From the NCBI RefSeq assembly GCF_001611555.1, contig NZ_LSGP01000012.1, positions 1-50,240 on the forward strand: 50,240 bases of DNA, written 5' to 3'. Positions 43,682 to 50,240 of the stretch are shown in pieces; position 1 is the first letter of the stretch; each line of letters begins with the position of its first letter. The DNA comes from Anaerosporomusa subterranea. GTDB lineage: Bacteria; Bacillota; Negativicutes; Sporomusales; Acetonemataceae. A model generated the notes under the pieces. The model ran no database searches and was not told the DNA's origin. It saw only the letters and a program-made list of their open reading frames with translations. Both the position numbers and the translations under genes were made by a program.

Positions 43682-46600
43682 TTACTTTTCACACACCTTG
43701 AACCAGGCGGCATACATCGCAGGTAAGACCAGCAATGTCAAAGCCGTAGCGCCTAATAGTCCGCCGGCGATGGAAATGGCCATCGGGCCCCAAAAGTCGG
43801 TGAAGATTAACGGCACCATGCCGAGAATGGCGGCAGCGGCTGTCAGCATGATTGGCCGGCAGCGCAGTATGGCGGAATCGATGATCGCATCCCACGGGGC
43901 CTCGCCCTGGGCGATATGCTGATTAATTTGGTCAATCAGCACCACTGAGTTGCGAATGATCATCCCGCAAAGCGACAGCACACCGAGTTGGGCGACAAAA
44001 TTCATCGGACTGTTCGTCAGCAGTAAGGCGATGCTGACCCCAATAAACCCCATCGGCGCTGTCAGCATAACGAGGAGCATCTGAGCGATGCTTTGCAGTT
44101 GGAACATTAGCAGAACCATAATGATTACCGCCATCATCGGAATCGGCTCCAGGAGGTAGCCGATTGTTTTTTGACTATCCTCTAATTGACCGCCGACCTG
44201 TATGCTGTAGCCAAACGGCAGTTGATTCTGTAGCGGCTTTAAGTCACGGCTGATCGCCTTGGTCACATCATTGCCCGTAACCCCGGGCGCGATTTCCGCT
44301 TGCACGGTAATGGTCGGACGCAAATCCCGCCGCCAGATCATGCCTTCTTCGCCTTCATAGCTGATCTTGGCGATCTGATCAAGCGGCACGGCTTTGCCAT
44401 TGATTTGAATGGCAATATCTTTAATGTTCGTCAAGTCTTTGCGATCTTCTTGTTTCAGCCTGAGTACTAGCGGAACTGTTTTATCGCCTTCACGGTACTC
44501 ACTCAGCGTTAAGCCCGAAATTTGCGCTTGCAGAAGGCCAGCCAATGTTTGCCGATCCACGCCTAAGGCGCGGGCTTTCTCGGAATCAACTTCGAGACGC
44601 ATGACTTTGTTCTTGCCATGCCAGTCGAAACTCACAGCGCCAACCTGCGGGTTTTTCTTCATTTCGGTTCGGATCTGTTCGGCTATCTCGCGCACTTTGT
44701 CATGATCATAGCCAGAAACTCGAAACATCACCGGATAGGCGTAAGCCGGTCCCAAGGGCAGAAATTTGGCATGACCATTGACACTCTCAAGCTGATTAGC
44801 CAACACGTCTTGAATTTTGTTGTACACACGGTTACGCGACTCTAAATCCTTGGCCACAACGACAACTTGCGCATAATTGTCCCGCGGCATGATCGGCTCA
44901 GCCGTCAGCACAAACCGCGGCGCGCCTTGCCCTACATAGCTGGAGTAATTGGCTATGCCGGGCTCATTTTTAATGGCCTCGGTAAATTTAAGCATTTCCC
45001 GTTCTGTCGCTTGTATCGACGATCCTTCAGGCAGGTTTAATTCGACGATAATCTCCGGTCTAACTGAGGTCGGGAAAAAATCACTTTTAATAAACTTCGT
45101 GAGAAATACTGAACCGACAAACGCTAAGGTAGTCAGACCGATTACCAAATAACGACGATTCAAGCACCAGACGAGAGTTTGACGGAACAGGCGATAAAAC
45201 GGTGCATCGTAAGGCCCATTCTTCCCTTCTTTTTTCGCCTTGGCTTTGGTTAAATGATAACCTAATATCGGTGTGACGGTACCTGCTGCGATCCAGGAAA
45301 GAACCAGAGCAATGGTCACAACCCAGAACAAGGTGACGACAAATTCGGAAGCCAAACCATTGGAAAACGCCACAGGCATAAAGCCGGCGCAGGTAATCAA
45401 AGTGCCGGTAAGAATCGGAAAAGCGGTCACTGAAAATGCGTAGCTGGCAGCCTTAGTCCGCTCCCAGCCTTCCTCCAGCTTGACTTCCATCATCTCGATG
45501 ACAATAATGGCATCGTCGACTAACAGTGTGAGGGCGATAATCAAAGCGCCCAGAGACACCTTGTGCAGGTCAATGCCGGTTAATTTCATGGTGAGGAAAG
45601 TGCCTGCCATAATTAAGGGGATACAAAGAGCAACCACCATACCGGAACGAAAACCGAGACTGATGAAGCAAACAATCAGCACGATAACAATTGCTTCAAT
45701 TAGCGTCTTGATGAATTCGTTAATCGAATTTTTTACGACAGTCGGTTGATCGAAAACCTGATGAATCTCGAGTCCCTTCGGCATTTCATTTTGGATCTTA
45801 TGAAGTGTATCATCAAGATCCTTTCCTAGATTCAGGATATTGCCGCCCTTCTCCATGGATAAGATAATACCGACAGCCGGTTGACCGTTAAAATACATCT
45901 TCGGTTCCATGGGGTCTGCATAACCACGTTCAACCTTAGCAATATCGCCCAAGCGGAAGGTGCGGTCACTGGTGCGTATCGGCAAATTGCGCACACTGTC
46001 AACATCATCAAACATCCCGGTGATCCGCAGATATACATTATCGGTTTGGGTGTCAATCATGCCGGCCGGCATCATCGTGTTTTGGGCTTTAATGGTAGCA
46101 GCAATCAGATTTGGGCTGATGCCCAACTGCGCCAATTTACTGTTTTCAATTTCGATATAGATTTTTTCGGTCTGCACTCCGAGCAAGTCCACTTTTTTTA
46201 CGTTGTCCACATCAAACAGAACCTGCCTGATGCGCTGCGCCCACTCTCGCATTTCCTCATAACTAAAGCCGTCAGACGTAATCGCGTACACAGAGCCGAA
46301 TACATCGTCAAATCGATCATTAAAGAAGGGGCCGACAGCTTCCGGCGGCAGCGTATGTTGAATATCGCCAACCATGTTGCGGACTTCCAGCCAAGTCGGA
46401 CGTACCTGTGACACCGGCAGTTTAGGTCCTAACTGGACGAAAACAACCGCTTGGCCTGGCCGTGAGTAGCTTTTGATAAAATCGAGTCCTGGCGTATTTT
46501 GCAGTTTTTTCTCGATCTTATCAGTAATTTGCTCCTCCACTTGACGAGCGGAAGCACCTGGCCAATAGACAGAGACCACCATCTGCCGAATCACGAATTC

Positions 46601-46723
46601 CGGATCTTCGGCCCGCCCTAAATTAAAATAGGAAACACCGCCCCAAATGAAGATGATTGCGACGAAAAAGTATACCAGTTGCTTGTGCTGAAGCGACCAT
46701 TCAGCGAGGTTAAACTTCTTCAT
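43682..46723 (-). CDS. RND efflux pump inner-membrane subunit
   Basis: 1013 aa proton-driven RND transporter (AcrB-like, HAE1/CzcA superfamily). One N-terminal helix, a large periplasmic loop, then helices 2-6 containing LTLLVDDAIIVIEMMEVKLEEGW with the paired Asp residues of the proton relay. The second half repeats this, with LSLCGMIIRNSVVLIDQINQHIAQGEAPWDAIIDSAILRCRPIMLTAAAAILGMVPLIF near the end. It works with the adaptor encoded by the overlapping upstream gene (4 bp) and an outer-membrane channel not in this window. Its presence in a spore former points to a diderm cell envelope. Substrates cannot be told. Confidence 0.93.
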   Translation of the reverse strand: MKKFNLAEWSLQHKQLVYFFVAIIFIWGGVSYFNLGRAEDPEFVIRQMVVSVYWPGASARQVEEQITDKIEKKLQNTPGLDFIKSYSRPGQAVVFVQLGPKLPVSQVRPTWLEVRNMVGDIQHTLPPEAVGPFFNDRFDDVFGSVYAITSDGFSYEEMREWAQRIRQVLFDVDNVKKVDLLGVQTEKIYIEIENSKLAQLGISPNLIAATIKAQNTMMPAGMIDTQTDNVYLRITGMFDDVDSVRNLPIRTSDRTFRLGDIAKVERGYADPMEPKMYFNGQPAVGIILSMEKGGNILNLGKDLDDTLHKIQNEMPKGLEIHQVFDQPTVVKNSINEFIKTLIEAIVIVLIVCFISLGFRSGMVVALCIPLIMAGTFLTMKLTGIDLHKVSLGALIIALTLLVDDAIIVIEMMEVKLEEGWERTKAASYAFSVTAFPILTGTLITCAGFMPVAFSNGLASEFVVTLFWVVTIALVLSWIAAGTVTPILGYHLTKAKAKKEGKNGPYDAPFYRLFRQTLVWCLNRRYLVIGLTTLAFVGSVFLTKFIKSDFFPTSVRPEIIVELNLPEGSSIQATEREMLKFTEAIKNEPGIANYSSYVGQGAPRFVLTAEPIMPRDNYAQVVVVAKDLESRNRVYNKIQDVLANQLESVNGHAKFLPLGPAYAYPVMFRVSGYDHDKVREIAEQIRTEMKKNPQVGAVSFDWHGKNKVMRLEVDSEKARALGVDRQTLAGLLQAQISGLTLSEYREGDKTVPLVLRLKQEDRKDLTNIKDIAIQINGKAVPLDQIAKISYEGEEGMIWRRDLRPTITVQAEIAPGVTGNDVTKAISRDLKPLQNQLPFGYSIQVGGQLEDSQKTIGYLLEPIPMMAVIIMVLLMFQLQSIAQMLLVMLTAPMGFIGVSIALLLTNSPMNFVAQLGVLSLCGMIIRNSVVLIDQINQHIAQGEAPWDAIIDSAILRCRPIMLTAAAAILGMVPLIFTDFWGPMAISIAGGLLGATALTLLVLPAMYAAWFKVCEK

Positions 46724-47856
46724 TGACCTTCACCTGCGATTCGAACCTTTTCACCTTCCTGCAGCTTGTGAACCCCGGCAGTGACAACTACCGCGCCATT
46801 TTCAAGCCCTTCCTGGATTTCTACTTTATTATCGGCAAACCGCCCGACGCGAACTGGAACTAATGTTACCGCATGATCTTTCACCACCCATACGGATGGC
46901 GTGTCTCCACTGTGGTAGATGGCTGAAAGCGGGATGTAGGCTAATACTTTTCCGTTCTTTGGTGCCACTGCGACCTTAGCGGTCATACCCAGTTTGACCT
47001 GCGGCGCCGCCTCTGCCAAACTAATGCGTACCTTATAAGTACGCGCAGCTTTGTCCGCCATCGGCGCGATTTCCCGTACTTTGCCTTTAACGGTCACATC
47101 TTTAAGCGCCCAAAAGTTGACTGTGAGATCTTGCGCCTTTTGCAATTCGTCTAAGCGATTCTCCGGCACATTGATTTCAATTTCCATTTCACCATCTTGC
47201 ACCAAGGTAATCACTTTCTGCCCGGCGGCAACGACTTGCCCGACTTCGGCGCTCACCTCAGCCACCACCCCGTTCGCATTGGCGACTAGACGACTGTAGT
47301 CCAGTTGATTACCCACTGTGCTATAACCTGCCAGTGCCTGGTTTAAGCTGGCCTCAGTCGTTTCATAAGTCGTCTGAGCACGGTCAACTTCCGCTTGGCT
47401 GACGGCACCACTTTCATAAAGTTTGCGATAGCGTTCCAAGTTAACTTCTGCTAGTCGCAGTTGAGAGCGGGCGGCGGCCACCGTGGCGCCGGCGCTGTTT
47501 ACTCCCTCGCGGATATCTTTCGGGTCAATGGCAAACAAGACATCGCCGGCGCGAACCGCGCTGCCTAGTTCAACATTGCGCTGAATAATCTTGCCCCCGA
47601 TTTGAAAGGCTAGAATGGTTTCGTAGCGCGCGTGAACTTCACCCGAATACGTAAAAGATAGCGCATCAGCAGCAAAAGCCACCCGTTCAGTCCGCACTAA
47701 TGGAGTGTGGGCCGTCTGATTCTGCGGCTTATTTATCATCTTGAATAGCGCAAAACTAAGTAATAGAATCAAAACAAGAATTCCGCCTATCCATAGTTTG
47801 CGATCCAAATTACCTGCCGCTGATTTTGTCTTCGCTATCAGTACTTCTTTACTCAA
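46720..47856 (-). CDS. RND efflux periplasmic adaptor (MFP)
   Basis: 378 aa membrane fusion protein. One N-terminal anchor at about 22-40 (IGGILVLILLLSFALF), no lipobox. The hybrid lipoyl half-motifs flank a coiled-coil hairpin (about 105-165), followed by a beta-barrel and a membrane-proximal domain. The translation start is probably a TTG at 47856, six to seven bases after GGAGGTGAG; an upstream GTG would add five residues. The TTG lies inside the last codons of tetR, so the two genes are coupled. Confidence 0.9.
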   Translation of the reverse strand: MSKEVLIAKTKSAAGNLDRKLWIGGILVLILLLSFALFKMINKPQNQTAHTPLVRTERVAFAADALSFTYSGEVHARYETILAFQIGGKIIQRNVELGSAVRAGDVLFAIDPKDIREGVNSAGATVAAARSQLRLAEVNLERYRKLYESGAVSQAEVDRAQTTYETTEASLNQALAGYSTVGNQLDYSRLVANANGVVAEVSAEVGQVVAAGQKVITLVQDGEMEIEINVPENRLDELQKAQDLTVNFWALKDVTVKGKVREIAPMADKAARTYKVRISLAEAAPQVKLGMTAKVAVAPKNGKVLAYIPLSAIYHSGDTPSVWVVKDHAVTLVPVRVGRFADNKVEIQEGLENGAVVVTAGVHKLQEGEKVRIAGEGQ

Positions 47857-48418
47857 GATTCTCACCTCCACTCTTCAACATACCGTGGATCAACAAATCG
47901 ACACAGCCAGACATGGCATCCTTGAAAGTTAGGTTGGCGCTTGTCAAAAAGCCATAGTCGAACATTTCTCTGAGCGCTCCGTGCAAGGCTTGGGCAGCAA
48001 TCGGGCTATTAATTGATCGGATTTCACCAGACGCCTTCCCCTCCTCCAATAGATCAATGACCACTTGCGCACGACTGCGGCGAAATTCTTCAATGTCATC
48101 CCAGGCCGCCGGGCAGGAGTTCTTGATATCGTCAAAGATCCAATCATTAATGGGCCCGAAAATATGAGGCTGCGACGTTAAAACAGACGTTAGCTTTTCC
48201 ACCAACGTCTTATTACTATGGAGAATTTCAGTTTGTTGGCTGTGTACATCCCCTAACGCGACATCAACGATCAGGTGAATCAATTCTTCTTTGGATGAGA
48301 CATACTGATACAAGGTCTTTTTGGAAATGCCTAAGCGTTGCGCAACCGTATCAACAGTGAATTTTGTTCCCCGTTCATTCATGGCTTGCGCGGCAACTTG
48401 AATAATTCGGTTCTTCAT
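47849..48418 (-). CDS. TetR/AcrR family transcriptional regulator
   Basis: 189 aa. N-terminal helix-turn-helix at about 22-47 (VDTVAQRLGISKKTLYQYVSSKEELI), followed by an all-helical ligand-binding/dimer domain. It heads the tetR-adaptor-RND operon and most likely represses it. The upstream region contains AAACT-N5-AGTTT near 48459-48473, a weak candidate operator. The ribosome binding site is poor, so translation may be low, as usual for repressors. Confidence 0.92.
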   Translation of the reverse strand: MKNRIIQVAAQAMNERGTKFTVDTVAQRLGISKKTLYQYVSSKEELIHLIVDVALGDVHSQQTEILHSNKTLVEKLTSVLTSQPHIFGPINDWIFDDIKNSCPAAWDDIEEFRRSRAQVVIDLLEEGKASGEIRSINSPIAAQALHGALREMFDYGFLTSANLTFKDAMSGCVDLLIHGMLKSGGENLE

Positions 48419-48458
48419 CCTATTCTATGCCTCTTTTCTCTGGTAGATGCCAAGGAAA

Positions 48459-48473
48459 CTATTTTAGTTTACT
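48459..48473. promoter_or_regulatory. Possible TetR operator
   Basis: AAACTATTTTAGTTT, 5 bp arms around 5 bp, about 40 bp ahead of tetR. Short, so only suggestive. Confidence 0.25.
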
Positions 48474-48680
48474 CGGTTTCCTATAGTCTCTATACTAGGC
48501 ACAGAAGAAGCAATAGTAAAGTGGTGAAATATCGCACATATCCCGATTGCGCAGAACTATCAGCTAAAATTGTGCATTTCCTGCCAAATTCGCAAAATAG
48601 CCGATTTACACAAATAAGTAGCCACCGCCTGCTATCAGGCAGCAGCTGCTTATCTGTGGATTGTTCAAATACTTGCGAAT

Positions 48681-48740
48681 CACCCCTGAGGGGTGATTTA
48701 TCTTAAAATATAAAAGCCCGCCGAAATAGTCGGCAGGCTA
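48681..48740 (-). terminator. Two adjacent hairpins, likely 3' end of the LysE transcript
   Basis: AGCCCGCCGA and TCGGCAGGCT (about 48713-48738, one mismatch) are followed on the minus strand by TTTTATATTTTA. Next to it, ATCACCCC-TGA-GGGGTGAT (about 48680-48700) is perfect. Together they would end transcripts coming from 49627. Confidence 0.55.
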
Positions 48741-48772
48741 CGGTGACCAAGAGAAAGCGATAAAGCAGACTT

Positions 48773-48925
48773 GATTCAGCTGGAGTTTTAACTCCAGCTG
48801 AATCCTAGTCGCACTTATCCAGGACTTAGCCGCTCTTAGACTGAGGCTCGAAATCTATGATTTCGTTAAGCCGAAGGCTCCCTTTAGGGGCTCCCGCTTT
48901 AGAAGCGGGAGTCTTAGAGCAGCTT
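48773..48925. other. Folded intergenic element, candidate structured RNA
   Basis: A perfect 15 bp hairpin (48773-48787 with 48790-48804) is followed by a domain closed by GCCGCTCTTAGA (48829-48840) pairing with TCTTAGAGCAGC (48912-48923). Inside are CGAAATC/GATTTCG (48849-48865), AGCC/GGCT (48869-48879), CCC/GGG (48880-48889) and a perfect CTCCCGCTT/AAGCGGGAG (48891-48911). This many nested stems in about 150 bp of non-coding DNA is not expected by chance. It could be an ncRNA or the end of a decayed transposon. Confidence 0.5.
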
Positions 48926-48964
48926 GGTCATCGGATAACTGCTAATGGTAACTACGTATGTTGA

Positions 48965-49627
48965 TCAATGTCGAAATAGCATTCTCATACCAAACCCGAC
49001 CAGTAGTGAACCGGTTATTGCTTTTATCCATTTCTGAATTTCTGGCTTCAATAAATAGAGGCGGGCTTTGGAAATCAGTGCAATCAATACAGAATACCAT
49101 AGTAGTAAAAGTAGGATAAAGACCAAAGTGAGAAACAGTGATTGAGCCCAAACGCTGTTATGTTGATTCATATACTGCGGAAAGATGGACAGAAAGACGA
49201 AGGAAGTTTGGATATTTAGCACATTGGTAGTGAAGCCTTTGGTGAGAGATTTGCTTGAGCTTTCGCAAACTGGCTCAGTAGCATTAGCAACGCCGTTACT
49301 AGTGACCATTTTTCTCTCATGTAAACGATAAGCGTTCACCAGGCTATTTGCTCCCAAGTAAACGATGTATCCCGCCCCGAGAAGCTTAATACCATTATAT
49401 AATGCTGGCGATTGCATAATAATCAGAGATATACCCAAACCGGATATGACCGCGTGAATAAACATCGAGCTGGTAACGCCGATCACATTGTATATGGCTG
49501 CTTTATGGCCGATAGTGATTCCTGTCTGCAAAACCAACAGCTGATTGGCTCCAGGAGTAATTATCATAAGTATCACAACACTAATAAACGAATAAAGATC
49601 AAAAAGATGAATTGGCAGCTTACTCAC
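48965..49627 (-). CDS. LysE/RhtB family exporter
   Basis: 220 aa, six predicted helices with a longer loop at about 104-130. The signature near the start is modified to ITPGANQLLVLQTGITIGHKAAIYNVIGV (about 23-51). It is a paralogue of the gene at 30303-30923 but distant. The listed start is a GTG that overlaps its only ribosome binding site (AAGGAG). A CTG three codons later would have normal spacing; starts should be checked. Monocistronic; the substrate is unknown. Confidence 0.85.
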   Translation of the reverse strand: MSKLPIHLFDLYSFISVVILMIITPGANQLLVLQTGITIGHKAAIYNVIGVTSSMFIHAVISGLGISLIIMQSPALYNGIKLLGAGYIVYLGANSLVNAYRLHERKMVTSNGVANATEPVCESSSKSLTKGFTTNVLNIQTSFVFLSIFPQYMNQHNSVWAQSLFLTLVFILLLLLWYSVLIALISKARLYLLKPEIQKWIKAITGSLLVGFGMRMLFRH

Positions 49628-49674
49628 TCCTTAAGATGATGATTACAGTTTACTCGCTCATTATATGCTGTCAC

Positions 49675-49900
49675 TCAGAATACTGGCAAGCCCCATTTTA
49701 TGTACCTAATCTCATAGCCGCAGACTTTGACGGCTCGCTTAGTATTGTCGCCAACCCATGAACTTTCCATGAAGGAAAGTTCATGATAACCATGATTCTG
49801 CAAGTACTGAATGATACCATCGACAATAGCGGGAAGTGGTTGCTCCAGAATCCGAGGGCTTAGCAACAACTAGATTTGGTTTAAGGGCAATTCGCATCAC
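49675..49900 (-). pseudogene. Decayed DUF362 gene fragment with frameshift
   Basis: Read in one frame from an ATG at 49897, the sequence gives MRIALKPNLVVAKPSDSGAT, the N-terminal pattern of DUF362 proteins. From about 49850 the family sequence continues in another frame (PAIVDGIIQYLQNHGYHEL, then ESSWVGDNTKRAVKVCGYE), needing a 1-2 base indel. It stops after about 64 codons, whereas DUF362 proteins are several hundred residues. Both frameshift and truncation therefore mark it as a remnant. No ribosome binding site was found. Confidence 0.7.
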
Positions 49901-49992
49901 GGCTGTAACGCTTGCGCTAATTGTAACCAGCACTAAAATCAAGCAAAAGAAAAACCGCGCACGGTCCTTGAGAAAGGAAAGAACGTTTTTTT

Positions 49993-50120
49993 AGCCGCGA
50001 AAACGCAAAGGGCGCAAAGCGCCTACGCGAAGGGTTTCGCAGGAGAACGATGTGCATAATAATATTTTTAGTGCGTTCCCTTTGCGCAGGCGGCGTAACG
50101 CCTTTCGCGTTTTTGCGGCC
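49993..50120. repeat. Long imperfect inverted repeat
   Basis: The left arm 49993-50034 (AGCCGCGAAAACGCAAAGGG, then GCGCAAAGCGCCTACGCGAA) matches the inverted right arm 50078-50120 at most of about 43 positions, with a loop of about 43 bp. It has no coding potential. Probably an intergenic palindromic repeat of the genome or a MITE remnant. Confidence 0.6.
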
Positions 50121-50188
50121 AATCATTATCGTTCCTTGTCTTATCTAGCTTTTCTGCCTCAAAAAATTTATAAATTCTACTCTAAACA

Positions 50189-50218
50189 AAAAGCACTCGC
50201 TTTCCAGCGAGTGCTTTT
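50189..50218. terminator. Bidirectional terminator at the window end
   Basis: AAAAGCACTCGCT and AGCGAGTGCTTTT form a perfect 13 bp stem with a 4-base loop. It probably belongs to a gene outside the window. Confidence 0.75.
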
Positions 50219-50240
50219 CTAAACCTGCGACTACCTATCC

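Noticed and set aside
49917-50126. 69-codon minus-strand ORF
   Set aside because: It coincides with the long inverted repeat and its arginine/lysine-rich content reflects the repeat, not a protein.
1-50240. CRISPR array, prophage, tRNA or rRNA genes
   Set aside because: I found no regularly spaced direct repeats, phage structural genes or cloverleaf/rRNA sequence. T-box leaders are the only tRNA-related RNA seen.

Overview
The window looks like a chromosomal segment of an endospore-forming, Gram-negative-walled Firmicute, most likely a Negativicute of the Sporomusa/Pelosinus type. It carries Firmicute sporulation-type genes (yunB, ytxC, two YjcZ-like micro-proteins), Firmicute gene order (thrS-infC-rpmI-rplT, ytxC next to thrS, an rRNA methylase next to pheST, zapA after pheT, mutS2 beside a U32 peptidase) and T-box control of tRNA synthetases. 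It also has an RND efflux pump, which normally needs an outer membrane. The genus is inference. I see no rRNA, tRNA, CRISPR array, prophage or intact IS.

Layout. 1-7.6 kb: yunB, tyrS (tyrZ type), divergent class A PBP, two tandem YjcZ-like micro-genes, an unknown gene, a YbaB/EbfC paralogue with an unknown partner, and a DUF2148 gene between two copies of a short terminal-inverted-repeat element. 7.6-21.3 kb, nearly all minus strand: mutS2, U32 peptidase, alkaline-phosphatase-fold metalloenzyme, DUF421 protein, zapA, pheT, pheS with a Phe T-box, SPOUT rRNA methylase, and a KtrA/KtrB-type potassium uptake pair. 21.4-27.9 kb: class II aldolase, rplT-rpmI-infC with an L20-type leader, thrS with a Thr T-box, ytxC, and a small cell-wall amidase. 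28-36.4 kb: amino-acid binding lipoprotein, small unknown genes, two transporters, NDH-2, a QueG-like/DMT/nudC operon, and ppnP. 36.6-41.6 kb: a sigma-54 activator with a PrpR-N-like sensor, a perfect inverted-repeat candidate enhancer, a -24/-12 promoter, a COG4091-type dehydrogenase/SAF protein and a MatC-like carrier, which together form a self-contained catabolic module. 41.7-50.2 kb: aldo/keto reductase, a zinc-ribbon/HEPN-like protein, a tetR-adaptor-RND operon, a LysE exporter, a highly folded intergenic element, a decayed DUF362 gene and a long inverted repeat.

Most unusual points: (1) three copies of a non-coding element with matching terminal inverted repeats, one of them sitting inside the thrS T-box leader between stem I and the conserved AGTAGG/stem III segment; (2) infC has no usable ATG/GTG/TTG at the family start but has an ATT behind a strong ribosome binding site, the classic IF3 autoregulatory start; (3) the sigma-54 module of unknown substrate; (4) two 33-34 aa membrane micro-proteins; (5) a multi-hairpin intergenic element near 48.8-48.9 kb.

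All start-site choices rest on visible ribosome binding sites. Family assignments come from motif recognition by eye, with no database search.
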